DNA of 64,000 nt. It comes from Cladopsammia gracilis. Lineage: Eukaryota > Cnidaria > Anthozoa > Scleractinia > Dendrophylliidae. Shown piece after piece: positions 23,750 to 34,406 of this stretch (its first letter is position 1; each line of letters starts with the position of its first letter). The notes below the pieces were generated by a model that was given only the letters and a program-made list of their open reading frames with translations, was not told where the DNA came from and made no database searches. The stretch covers positions 204,501-268,500 of the forward strand of contig JAJGOT010000323.1 of NCBI GenBank assembly GCA_022457155.1, written 5' to 3'. A program made the translations under genes and the position numbers.

Positions 23750-24099
23750 GCGTACACCACATTTATAAAAATTTAATTTTCAACACCGATAAATAAAAAA
23801 CAATCCTTGTTTAGAAGGTACAGTAATACATGAAGCCATATCGCAAACTTAGATTTCGTAGCGAGAATGAATCTATTAGCGAAACAATTTAGTTGACGAT
23901 TTTTTGCCGCACTTGGTCTTCATTATACCACTGATTTTAGGAGAAATATTCATGCATTGTGTTATTCGATAAGATCTGGTGAAGATCGCTGAACTTTGGT
24001 GATTAGGAAATCAGACAGTTTAATGCAAAATTAGGTAGTTACTTAACAATCTAACATCTTTAAAAACAACATTTGACTATTCATTGCTTAGTTAAGCAA

Positions 24100-24470
24100 A
24101 TAAACATTTGCGATGCTGCTTTACGTATTTAAGACGCAAAGCTGTTTTTGTAACCTTTGTCAGACACGAAATGCTTAAAGAAAACCAAGAGGAAGATATC
24201 AAGTGAATTTTCGAAGAGAGAATCATCAATAATCCGAGTTTTAACGAGCTTTCCAAGACACAAGACAATAAACTAATTGGTTCAATTTTTTCAAGTTGCA
24301 ATCCATTTCCATTGTGGCTATCTGCAGCCCAAGACACTTATCTTTACTCTTAGAGCACTAGTAGAATACTTTTAAACAAAACTGGACCATTTTTGAGGGG
24401 TTTCCACTTATATAAATATGTCTTTTGGACTTTTAGAAATAATACTAAAACTGGTGACAGAGCCCCTTTA
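24100..24470 (-). repeat. Dispersed repeat, copy B
   Basis: Inverted and diverged partner of 1-400. It contains CAAGTTGCAATCCATTTCCA and AACAAAACTGGACCATTTTT, both found in complement in copy A. Confidence 0.6.
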
Positions 24471-24667
24471 AATCCTCTATTGAATGCGCCGATAGCTTGT
24501 ATCCTTCGCCCTCAAAATTTCTTGAGGTTGATAAAGTAAGATTGTTATCTCTTTCTTTTGCCATTTAATTAAGGTAGCTAAGTCTCACTTTTTCCAAATG
24601 TTATTCGATTTGAAGGAGCAAATACCCCGGGTGCCCTAACTCCATAGCAACATTTCAATAGTAGTTT

Positions 24668-25007
24668 TTGGCCTGGAGGCTTGATAACTTAATGCTAAGT
24701 TCGATGCTTTTTTTAAAATGTTAATATGGCTTTCAAACAATACAATACAATAACTTTTCTTTTATACACGATAAAAATTAAAGCGATACCGCTTGTGACA
24801 GCAATAAACGTATCTGTTGGGATAACATGATTAATTGTTTCTTACTTGGAGGCTCGATAACTTTATGCTAAGCTCCATGCTTTTTGAAATATTAATATGG
24901 CTCTTAAACAATACAATAGAATAACTTTTCTTTTATACACGATAAAAATTAAAGCGATGCCGCTTGTGACATCAGCAATAAACGCATCTGTTGGGACAAC
25001 ATGATTT
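24668..25007 (+). repeat. Tandem duplication of a ~170-bp intronic segment
   Basis: Two direct copies, about 24668-24830 and 24843-25007, share ATACACGATAAAAATTAAAG, GCGAT(A/G)CCGCTTGTGACA and CTGTTGGGA(T/C)AACATGATT. The second copy ends some 35 bp upstream of the splice acceptor at 25040, so it lies next to the polypyrimidine tract of the acidic-protein gene. Confidence 0.85.
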
Positions 25008-25040
25008 GTTATTTTCAACTTTCTTGTTTCTCTTTTTTAG

Positions 25041-28000
25041 AGTCAATTGCTTCTGTGCCAAATCCTTCAGTCTGCAATCTCAGATGTCAGCGATCGCTCT
25101 GGTTCTCCTCCTCCAGTTCACGACTTGGATCTCGAGCCTCGCTTTGAAACTGAAGCGCCATTCAAAGATGAGGTGTCGATCGGAAGTGAGGCCTCTAGCA
25201 GTACACTGGGCTCTACCCCTCCTAAAGTTCAGCCAGTGTAAGTAACGGTGACCATTATTTATGGGTGGCTTCATGTGTCAGCTGACTCTGACTCGTCTCC
25301 AGTCGCCTCTCTTGCTGGAAGACTGGAGACGAGACTGGAAATGAACGTCCTAATAAAATTTGACATTTTCTAGCTTCTAGGCTGATAAGTTCAAAACTTT
25401 GTCTTACGGGGCACCGTCACGAGGGCGCATGCGCCAGTTTCTCGAATCGACACTTGAAAAGTTCAACCTGAATTTTTCAAGTTGAAGTGTCAATTTTAAA
25501 ATGGCGTAGACTAGTGGCGGCGGTCACCGTGGAAAACGAATAAACTCGGGACGGAAAATGATATTTGAAGTACGTCTGGTCCGCGCATGCGAATCCGCGA
25601 AGGTGTCCTTCGGTGTCCTTCGGAAAAAAGTTCTTTGACGCGCCAGTTTTAAGGGTAATATGACAAACTATATATCAACAGAAAGCTTAAGGCGGGAGTT
25701 AACCTAAACGCCATTTTTCCGCCACTTGACATGGCTTTAATGGAAATATCTCGTTCACGTTTCAAGCAATTCAAAAACCCTATGCTTAAAACATAAATCT
25801 ATGTTATGGGGTGTTTTGTAAATTTTTGGGTGATTTTTGGGTATGTTTGGGAGGAAATAGTTTTTCTCAAAGGATTGGTAAAATTTTGGGAAATAAGAAA
25901 TATTGAAGATTTAGTGAAGTTTTAAAATTAGAATTTGTAGTTAATAATTAATAGACGGATACCAAGTTAGTCCACTAGCAACCTGGGGTACTCTTGCGTG
26001 GGTATCGACTGTCTGTTGGTGTTCCAAAAATCATTTTCTTTTTCCTATCCCTTCTTAAAACCTCTTAAAATTTCATTAAAATTCAGGTTTACCCCCGCCT
26101 TAATAAATGTTTTCTTTTACAAACGGCCAGGAGCCGATAATCGACCAAACGACCGAGGGTTGTTCAATTAAATTTATCGGGTATCGAATGCCGTGGCAAG
26201 ACCGAAATAGCTGCACAGTGATCAATCAACAAAACTGTCTCAGGCTTTTTCGATATTCTGATTGGTTAGCGAGATATCTGCGTCTTAAGTTGGGGTAGCT
26301 AAAACCATGCGAGACGTGTTGCGTAAATGGTCGCCACAGGAAAAATATTTTAAATTTAAAACTTCCTGGCACGGTTTTGTTCGTTATTATTCCAGGAATG
26401 TTTTGGCAAATTTCACAAAAATCCTTCAAATCTACACACTCTGTAAATTCAATTGAACAACTTTCGGTCGGTTGGTTTATCGGCTACTGGCAGTTTGTAA
26501 GAGAAAAAGTCGCTTAAATTATATTTTTTATCGAAAATTACATTTATTAAGCTTTCTATTTGAAACTGGCGCGTGTATATTTATTTTATCGAAGAACACC
26601 CGCGAAGGTTGGGGTACCCTTGGGCTTTGCCTTGTTCTGCCCCATATCGATACTAAAAGTAAGATAATTACTTTTTTCCCTTCTTTTTTTTCAGGAAACC
26701 AAGCGAAGAAGAGCACAAGCGTACACCAGAGCCATCAGCGTCGTACGACGATGACTTTGAAGACGATGTACCGCTGACCGAATCAGCCGCGTACCTCAAA
26801 ATGGTGAGCAGTACTCGTTCAGAGCCAGATGACGATGTCAGCGATCTCCTGGGGAATTCTGGGCCACAAAAACAGGAAAGCGAGGCTGACGAAGATGTTG
26901 AGAGGGAGCTGGCGCGAAGTATATCACCCCCGGTTACGTCGCCACGTACGAGATCACCGAGCCACTTAAAAGGCGGGAAACAGAAGCCGAAATTATCACT
27001 GTTTGATACTGGAACTACTACTGCTGTTGAAAAAGCCGACAGCAAAGACTTGGGCGACAGTTGGGGAGACATATCAGACTCGGAGTCTGCAGTATCACCG
27101 GCATTATCGCCCGATGGTGGACTTGGGTATATACCTACTGCGCTGGAGAGTAAGGAAGGGCAGCAAGCAGGGCAGAAGGAAGATAAGGACAATGAGAAGA
27201 GTGAGAAGTCAGCCAATGACTCCAAAGCGAAGAGAAAAACAGGTATATTGAACACTCCCGTGTAAACACCGTTGGATGGCGGGTATCTGCTTAGGAGTGC
27301 TGTTTATTGGACGGAAAAGGGGGGGGGGGGGGGGGCACGATTGAGTCTCAACTTTTGGGAGATTAAAATCTTAGGGCCGGGTTATTTACAGCGGTGATTA
27401 TATTGGCGTGAACACCTAAAATATGTCTGGAATGTTTATTGTGTTGCAACCAATCACCGACGAGATCATCACACCACAGAAACCACAGGCAACGAACGGT
27501 TTCCTATCTGTCACGGAACAAATTATTTTCATTTTATTTTCGCTCATGTTATTTCCTTATTAGAGAGTCCACTCGATCGCTTTGGAAAAATAACACTGCG
27601 TGACTAGACAAACAAAAACAGGGGAAAATGCCAGAGAGCTTTGACAGCTGTCAGCAAGTCTAATTTTAATTCCCGCCTTTATCGCGTATCTAAAAATACC
27701 GTACGTTGCAGGTGCGTGGGAGAATTGCTCTAAAGTCTTGTTCAGAAGAGTTCTGAAGAATACGGAAATGTCAGAAGTAAAACAGTGGCTTATGTCAATT
27801 GGAATACCAGGAATAGAAAGATTGGCGGATGAATTTGAATCCCGGGGATTTTCGACTCGCAAATCCTTACAATATCTTCAAGATGGCGATCTCGACTACA
27901 TATTCTCGTCGCCAAAACGTTTGCTTCTCGCGGAGAAGCGAGCACTGGACCACGAACTGCGAAAACTTAAGCTTAAATCACAAGAACCTGGCAGTACTGC

Positions 28001-30401
28001 ACATTTAATGCCGAAGCAGTTGCAGTTTAGCAGTAACGAACCACAAACTTGGCCAGCCGAAGGAGAGACGGCAACTGCATCAAACTCAAGCAGTACTACC
28101 ACACGCAAGATCGATTCTCCTCTAGACCGCCGTAAGCAAGAGCTTGTTGAAAATGTCAGTTTTTTGGAGGCACAGATTTCAAGTGCAGAAGACCACTTGG
28201 CAAAGCTTAAAGACGAAAATGATTTGCTCCAAACCGTTTCCCGCGGAAGAATTTGTAGTCACTGTCATCAGTCTGGCCATAACAGGAACAATTGCCGCGA
28301 AATTGCATGTGATTCTCACAATAAATGTAAATTAAAAGACAAACATCCAGAACTGAGAAATTCAATCAGTGAAACTCAAAAAATGCTAACTGTGCTAAGG
28401 AAAAATAAGGAAACGGCCAAGCAATCTCTGGAGCAATTTATGTTACAGCTTCAGCGATCGCGCGGGAATTTTTTCGCCGTAATGCGTCCACGCTTGAAAC
28501 GCCTGAATCCAGTAAAATATCTGAATCGTCAACAGCTTGATAAAGATCTGCTTTACCTTCATAAAGCGCTTGAAAACAAAGTACCACCGGAATCAGAGGA
28601 TTGGCGCTTACCTTACCTGATTGACAACTGTAAAGGCCAAGTAAGTTCTTTCAAGGAAAGTGCTGCGTTACTTCCCATTTCTTTGCCTGCTAATCCTCCC
28701 GAAAATTCATTTTATAATGGTTTCAGTGTAAACAACAACGGGTCAAATTCAACTTCAAGTGTGTCAGTAAGATTCCACCCATATCAATTGTAATTCTTTT
28801 AGGCTTATAACACCCGCGTGTAACAGCTATATATGTTGAAATGTTTTGTATGTCATTATGTTGTTGTTACTTTCACTTGGAGCCGAGATACATCGGCAAA
28901 GGACATAAACGTTGTGTTTTTACACTGATAAAGGCGAAAGTGTTGCAGATACTTTTTTTCTGTGACCCTACAAAGTTGTACATGTTTCCTAGTCTCATAC
29001 GTGTAACTAGCAAGCATAATCATGAAGGTTATAATAAAGTTGAAATTCGAGAGTTGTTCTTGTCGAATTCTTCTTAGAAAAATACATTTTTAGATATGCA
29101 TTGAACAAAATAAAGCCGTTGGGTTGTAACATGTGAGCATTTGGACATTTACGGGGATTCTTTTGGTAAGAAGAACTGCGATCGGAGATAATCATATATT
29201 TTTCTTTTGCGCGCACAATGTGCTAATTGGGACTTGAAGTCTTCTTGGCTAAATCCCCTCATAACTAGCTTCCTATAGCATGTAATCCCCCAGATACTAA
29301 ATGCGTAAATGCTTTCAGAGAAAAGCAAAATTATATTTTGGAAGGAATACCGAAAATTGGACTGTTTACTTTGCGTGATGTGACAGTTTGCGACCTTGAG
29401 ATCAAGGGACTTCTTCCAGCACAGTAGTTCGAAGGTTCAAACGTTAGTCCACACAAATCGAATCCCCTTGTTCTACAAAAAAAATATTAGCAAGGATAAT
29501 GCTATCAGAAACGAAAACATCACGATTGTTCATTTTGCCTTATTGTCTTGGTAAGCTGGTCGCCGTCGCGTCGCGTTGGCTTCTAAAACTTTTCTTTCTA
29601 AAATCGAACGATGTACTGGATGCGGTCCTCGGCACTGATCTTGGGGAACTGCTGTGTTTTAAATTCCTAATAAAGCAGTTTGTATCCTTAAAAAAAACGA
29701 AAATAATTTGTTCCATGACCGATAGGAAACCGTTCGTTGCCTGTGGTTTCTGTGGTGTGAAGATCTCACCTGTGATTGGTTGCAACACAATAAACATTCC
29801 AGACATATTTTAGGTGTTCACGCCAATATAATCACCGCTGTAAAGTAGGTTTAGACGGTGTTAAACAAAACCGCGGTCGAAACTAATTTCACTTTCGCCA
29901 ACCCTAATATGACCCACTTTTAAACAGATGTAGAGGCTAGGTCTATTAATTATTTTAAACAGAGGTCTAAGTTAGTGTTTTTATATAGCTAGGACCATGA
30001 TTGGGACCATCTCCACTTTGGGACAGGTATCTGCAACTAGGAGTATTACTACTCCCCCCTGGATGGGCTGCAGGTCCATCGCAGAGTTACCTCCAGCAGT
30101 TTGGCCCCGGTACCCATTTATACACCTGTGTGGAGAGAGACAATGTGAAGTAAAGTTTCTTGTCTAAGGAAACAACACGACGGCTGACGCCAGACCTCGA
30201 ACCACTGAATTTCAGAAATTAAAGTCCAATACGCTAACCACTAATTAACGCTACAACCCAGCGTTAATGATCATTGGGTGATTTCTGTTTCTTTTTCTCG
30301 TAGATTTTTGGAATAATTCAGACACAGAGTCCGAAGTGGATTTGCAGCTCAGTACCGGTGGATTCGATCAAGACGATGACGATTTTGATTTTTACGGTTA
30401 A
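25041..30401 (+). CDS. C-terminal exons of an acidic, Ser/Asp-rich protein; 5' part not found
   Basis: Three exons are supported: 25041-25237, 26695-27242 and 30304-30401 (280 residues plus TAA at 30399). Acceptors TTTTTTAG, TTTTTTTCAG and TTCTCGTAG and donors GTAAGT (25238) and GTATAT (27243) connect in matching phases. The peptide is hydrophilic and low complexity: acidic patches SYDDDFEDDVPL, DSWGDISDSES and the C-terminal DQDDDDFDFYG, many SP and SD sites, and lysine-rich stretches. There is no recognisable domain. The first exon starts in phase 0 without an initiator, so more exons lie upstream; I could not place them. The last intron contains a 2.46-kb TIR element with its own gene and a SINE. 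It resembles the disordered tails of cytoskeletal or centrosomal proteins, but I do not recognise the family. Confidence 0.7.
25687..25860 (+). repeat. Dispersed repeat, inverted partner of 46525-46705
   Basis: Contains ATGGCTTTAATGGAAATATC, CTCGTTCACGTTTCAAGCAAT and TGTTATGGGGTGTTTTGTAA, each found in complement at 46525-46705. It is intronic in the acidic-protein gene. Confidence 0.75.
26109..26508. mobile_element. ~400-bp TIR element, intronic
   Basis: Inverted arms of about 65 bp: left TTTTACAAACGGCCAGGAGC... with GTTGTTCAATTAAATTTA inward, right the complement with a few changes. It sits in the intron just upstream of the large exon at 26695. No ORF or clear target duplication. Confidence 0.75.
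27385..29844 (+). mobile_element. 2.46-kb element with ~150-bp terminal inverted repeats enclosing a SAM/CCHC gene
   Basis: Left 27385-27540 and right 29690-29844 are inverted copies with only scattered differences, beginning TTTACAGCGGTGATTATATT and including GGCAACGAACGGTTTCCTAT. Between them is the ORF 27768-28793 and ~900 bp of noncoding sequence. The whole sits in the last intron of the acidic-protein gene. I see no clean target duplication and no transposase, so it is either a cargo-bearing non-autonomous transposon or a gene flanked by two opposite copies of one MITE. Confidence 0.7.
27768..28793 (+). CDS. SAM-like / coiled-coil / CCHC zinc-knuckle protein, single exon
   Basis: Intact 341-codon ORF from ATG 27768 (the ORF opens at a TTG ten codons earlier). 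Residues 1-65 resemble a SAM-type helical bundle (VKQWLMSIGIPGIERLADEF). A coiled-coil stretch at about 125-155 (ENVSFLEAQISSAEDHLAKL) leads to a zinc knuckle CSHCHQSGHNRNNC at 163-176 (C-X2-C-X4-H-X4-C), then CDSHNKCKLKDKHPE and a second helical stretch. A conserved-looking block SRGNFFAVMRPRLKRLNPVK follows, and the last ~60 residues are low complexity. Zinc knuckles bind nucleic acid and SAM domains self-associate. I know similar intronless ORFs as a multicopy cnidarian family, which fits its location inside terminal inverted repeats. Function unknown. Confidence 0.82.
   Translation: MSEVKQWLMSIGIPGIERLADEFESRGFSTRKSLQYLQDGDLDYIFSSPKRLLLAEKRALDHELRKLKLKSQEPGSTAHLMPKQLQFSSNEPQTWPAEGETATASNSSSTTTRKIDSPLDRRKQELVENVSFLEAQISSAEDHLAKLKDENDLLQTVSRGRICSHCHQSGHNRNNCREIACDSHNKCKLKDKHPELRNSISETQKMLTVLRKNKETAKQSLEQFMLQLQRSRGNFFAVMRPRLKRLNPVKYLNRQQLDKDLLYLHKALENKVPPESEDWRLPYLIDNCKGQVSSFKESAALLPISLPANPPENSFYNGFSVNNNGSNSTSSVSVRFHPYQL
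29995..30250 (-). mobile_element. tRNA-derived SINE, near full length
   Basis: On the minus strand it begins with a tRNA-like head: A-box region TGGTTAGCGTATTGGA (complement of 30225-30240) and B-box GGTTCGAGG (complement of 30195-30203). A body with TATAAATGGGTACCGGGGCC, TGCGATGGACCTGCAGCCC and GGGGGGAGTAGTAATACTCC follows. This is the composite layout of tRNA-headed SINEs. It ends ~50 bp before the acceptor of the last exon of the acidic-protein gene. Confidence 0.75.
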
Positions 30402-31394
30402 TTCACAAGATACAAGAGAGAAAAAAACCTGCGTCGCGTTCACACTGTACAAAAGTTCCTGTCACAGACTAAAACGGACGCAGTGTTTATGTTTATGGGC
30501 CTTCACTCGTCTTGTAGCTCACTGCTGTGCTGTGATGTTCAACTCCATCGTTGGATTTTACAACATCTAAAAGACGGAATTCGTCAATTAAGTTAATTAA
30601 TGCGCAATTACGCGGTATTCTCATTAGGAGAGAAGTCAACGAAAACGGTGCTGATGGATTGTGTTGTCCTCACCTTATAGCAATGTACGACACAGACATT
30701 TTTTATTTTATTTTATTCATTATATATTTCAATCAAGAATACAATAAGTATAATGCAGCCAAAATGCGCGCGTTCGTTTTTTACCCACTATTGACACTAT
30801 TAATAGTCATGCCAAACTGTCGCGATTGTTATCGATATGTAAAATACAGCGGATTATCTACGTTCGAGTTGAATATTATTGCTTAGCCTCTTCCAGGCGT
30901 TTAGATGGTGGGGAGCAGCGATAAGCGGCGCGCCGCGCTAGCGTCGGCGCGAGGGAAGACTGGGAGAGAGGCGAAGAAACGCCTGTGAAATTAATTTTAA
31001 AAAGCTCATGCCGCCCACTTTTGACCGCCGACAGCGGCAAAGAAACATGAACCCATTTTTTGCTAGTTGTGGTTTTCTGCTGTCAATCAAAATCTTTGTA
31101 GATTTCCCTGGAAATATGATCCCATCGCGCGTATTCCTTCAACTTTGCTTCGCTTTCCATGTCGGTAAACACTACGTCCTTTTTATCGAACGATTTGCAA
31201 GTCCACCTTTCTTCGTTTTGTAGGTTTAGCCAAAGTGCTTTTTCACGCTTGCATATTTTTGTCCAAAAAAAGGAAGAAGCGCTCCCTCCGTAATAAGCGC
31301 CCCCCTTCAATAAGCTCCAATTTTGCTTCTATATCATAAAGCATATAAAGAGAGCCACACGATGTGTTTTGTTGTCTCAAGTCTTAACTCATTA

Positions 31395-31625
31395 ATAGAG
31401 CAGTTTTCAATTGAGTGTAGTAAAACCAAAACTAATTACTCTGACCAATCACAGCAGTCGTAAACAATGCAATGAACCAATCAGAGCTCGAAGCAATTAC
31501 ATGTCGGCGGCGCCAAGCGCGGGAAAACGCGTGCGAGCAAGTCACGATTGGTTTTGGTTTCACTTCTGATTGGTCGAGAAAGTGGCGGGAGATTTTTTCG
31601 CCAATCACAAAACGTAGCAACGATC
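31395..31625. mobile_element. MITE, copy 1 (partner at 55165-55421)
   Basis: Begins GAGCAGTTTTCAATTGAGTG and shares with 55165-55421 (inverted) the segments CCAAAACTAATTACTCTGACC, GCGCGGGAAAACGCGTGCGA and TCTGATTGGTCGAGAAA. Its right terminal repeat is lost or diverged. It contains several CCAAT-type ATTGG motifs. Confidence 0.75.
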
Positions 31626-31645
31626 AGTTTGAGAAGCTATAACAC

Positions 31646-31940
31646 TTGAAAGAGTGTTTCATCAGGTATCCAAACACCTTGAAGTGGGTTAAAAAAAACT
31701 CGACTGCAACTCCTTTTCCCAACCCACTTCGCAGTGTTTGGATATCCTGATGAAACACTATTCCTTGTATTTGATGTATTACCCCCCCCCCCCCCCCCCC
31801 CTTGTTTTTCAACCCACTTCTAGGTGTTCGGATAACCTAATGAAACACTCTTCCTCGTGTTTGATATATTACTCCCCCCCGTTTTTCAACCCACTTCTCG
31901 GTGTTTGGATATCCTGATGAAACACTCTTCCTCGTATTTA
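31646..31940. repeat. Repeats of a TGTTTGGATATCCTGATGAA unit, one inverted
   Basis: Three direct copies of AACCCACTTC..GTGTTTGGATA.CCTGATGAAACACT, separated by poly-C runs, follow one inverted copy at the left (31646-31690). The inverted copy can pair with the direct ones to form a hairpin. Poly-C lengths are unreliable. Confidence 0.7.
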
Positions 31941-31957
31941 CTCAACAAAGTTTTGTA

Positions 31958-32293
31958 CGGGGATGCTCCGCCCCAAGGTCCAAACCCTTACCCTTTCATA
32001 TACCGTTTTTGACAGAAATGGTACCCCTTTCATATACCTTTCATTGAAAATGGTACCCCTTTCATATAGCCTTTACGTGCGTCTGTTTGATATATTTTGA
32101 AAGGCGCTTTTTATAATACTTAGATGGCGGTTTTCCCTTCTTTTTTGTACTTCAACTCGTGTTTACGCTGCAAGTTCCTGATTCTTCGTGAAATACCTAC
32201 CCTTTCATATACTTCAACCCGTGAAATCCCTACCCTTTCATATACCTCCAGCCTCAAAAAGGTACCCCTTTCGGGCGGAGCATCCCCGTTTAG
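31958..32293. mobile_element. Inverted-repeat element with internal CCCTTTCATATACC repeats
   Basis: Ends are ACGGGGATGCTCCGCCC and its complement GGGCGGAGCATCCCCGT. Inside, TACCCCTTTCATATACC-type segments recur at least six times. No ORF. Probably a MITE-like or foldback repeat. Confidence 0.75.
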
Positions 32294-33649
32294 CCCAGTA
32301 TAGGGAGTACCCCCTCCCCCGGGATTTGATCTATTACATAAAACACTTCAGGCAGTTAAGAACACTCAAGAAATGTAGAAAGCTGCGTTTCTTGTTTCAA
32401 TAAAAATTCAGGCGTGAAAGGGTTATATAAGGGGATATCGTGCATCAGGTAGAGATTTGACAAAGAAACATTGTTTGCCCTTCAGCGATAATACGTGGCG
32501 CCCAAAATAAAAAAAAAAAAAAGGAAAACGGACTAAATTCCATCACTACCACGTTAATAAACACTTTTAATTGAACCAAATTTCTCCATGATGCATGCCC
32601 GGTTTTTAATAGGTAGAGGCGCCAGCACAAGCACTTAAGGTGCATCAGTATGCATTTATGAAAAGAGTATGCACGAAGTGCGACGGCTGATACCGAAAAT
32701 GCGCGAAATATTCACGAACAGGCTCTATAATGTTTCTGCATCAATAATTGTACGTGCAAAGCGTTGTCTGATAAAATACACTATTTTTCAGCGCATTGTT
32801 CTTTCCACATGAAGTGTTGACAATAGCCCGTGGATTAAAATTAGCAAAATTACCATAAATTTATATTTTTTGCATTCGTGTTTGCTCGGGAAGCCTCCGG
32901 AAGCGTAAAAACAAGCAATTTTGTGTCCAAGAATTCAGCGCGGATAGAGAATTTCATGAGTTGACACTGCAAGGTGGGGGTGCAACCTCGGTGATATGTG
33001 AGGGTATAAATTTGCGTGTATGTCCAAGGGTAAAAAGTACTGGGGAGTGTATAATCAATTAAAAATTGTCATTGAATTGTTTAGTAGTGCAATCAGCCAA
33101 ATATATAATATGCAAAAGCTCTACCCTATCACTTAATGAATTAACGCTAATCGCAGTTATCGATTTCAGTCTTATTCCTACGACACAAAAAAATCTTTCC
33201 AAATTAAATAACTGATTATCGCAAAAGTTACATATAAACTAGGTTATCTTAAAGATAGTGGTTGCTGCGCACGTAGGTGATTAGGCCTGGATAAATTCTG
33301 CTCATAAAATGGCTTATCCTGTCTGCCGGCAAGGCTCGTAAAAATCGCTCATTTTGCTTGTACACCTAAATTCTGCTCGAATTCTGCTCGGTACTCGAAA
33401 CATTTTCGGTCCTTCTGGCCTTATGTATTTTCGCAAATATGGAAGCCCTAAACAACTTTATCATATGACCCGTACGGCCCTGCGAACCTTTTCTTTGCAA
33501 AACCATTGATGAAAGTCCCGTATGAAGGCCGTACGCATTTGCGCGAGCGGGGCCGGAAAAAAGGCGTACGGCCCTACTACAAAAGCGGACGGCCTCACGC
33601 GTTAAAATTTCAAGTAATTTTGTCTCCAATTTGGTCATATGATAAAATG
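32294..33649. other. No gene recognised
   Basis: Mostly AT-rich sequence without supported exons. At 33465-33595 there are several CGTACGGCC palindromes in a locally GC-rich patch, and inverted copies of TCATATGA at 33462 and 33634. The 90-codon minus ORF there follows from the local composition. Confidence 0.35.
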
Positions 33650-33728
33650 CTTATTGACTAAGTTAGGTCGGGCCGGATGGGAAAATATTTCGCTCTCGGT
33701 CATGGCCCGACCTAACTTAGTCAATAAG
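33650..33728. repeat. Perfect 25-bp-arm hairpin
   Basis: CTTATTGACTAAGTTAGGTC and five more bases pair perfectly with the right arm around a ~29-base loop. Small MITE-like foldback. Confidence 0.85.
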
Positions 33729-34084
33729 TACATAGTATTAGCGCGCGCTAAAATAGAGAATTAATGTCGTCAAATTGCGTCAGCAAAGTACAAATTAAAG
33801 TTCAAAAATGAAAAAATTCAAACTTGAAAAGTTAAAATAGAACGAAATGTCGCTCAAAAATTGCGCAAACACGAAATGTTACATTACCGACATATGTAGT
33901 TGCTCTTCATCAGGTTTCTTCTTTCGACCATGCAATTGCTGACTCGAGAGAAATTACTACGTTTAGTAACTCGAAAATATTCATCGTTTTCTCTCAAAAT
34001 GACAATTTTACTCGCCATGTGATCGCGACATTAAATCGCTATTTTAGCGCGTGCTACTGAATACAGTTGTTTTTCGCTAGAAAG

Positions 34085-34340
34085 CACGGCACCCCTATTT
34101 AAGCTGCTGTTACACGTAACAATTTTTCGTGCAACTTGTCTCGCGAAAAAAATTGTTGCAGGTTGCACGCACGATTTTTGCGTGTAACACCTCCTTTTGC
34201 AACTGAATTTTTGTTTTTTTAAGTTGCACGATGAGTTGAATCGTTTTCTACTTTCTGCAACAAATTTCTTCAAGTTGCACAACAAAAATACGTGTAACAT
34301 GGCTCTTGCAACTTGTTTCGCGATTCACAGTAAAACGTCA
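34085..34340. repeat. Repeated GTGTAAC / GTTGCA motifs upstream of the MADF gene
   Basis: Motifs TTACACGTAAC, GCGTGTAACA and CGTGTAACA alternate with AACTTG and AGTTGCA segments in both orientations, ending ~65 bp before the MADF start codon. The arrangement resembles the subterminal region of a DNA transposon, which would fit a transposon-derived MADF gene. A promoter-related role is equally possible. Confidence 0.5.
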
Positions 34341-34406
34341 CATCCATGCTGGGCTGTGATTGGTTAACTAAAAAAAGTGTAGCAAATTAACGCCACTGTT
34401 GACAAA

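Noticed and set aside
26668..27255. 195-codon minus-strand ORF
   Set aside because: Serine-rich antisense shadow of the spliced acidic exon, whose splice sites and phases agree with the plus strand.
29499..29813. 104-codon plus ORF at the right end of the TIR element
   Set aside because: Half of it is the terminal repeat itself and it is not kept in the left copy.
27385..29844. LTR retrotransposon
   Set aside because: The terminal repeats are inverted, not direct, and there is no gag-pol.
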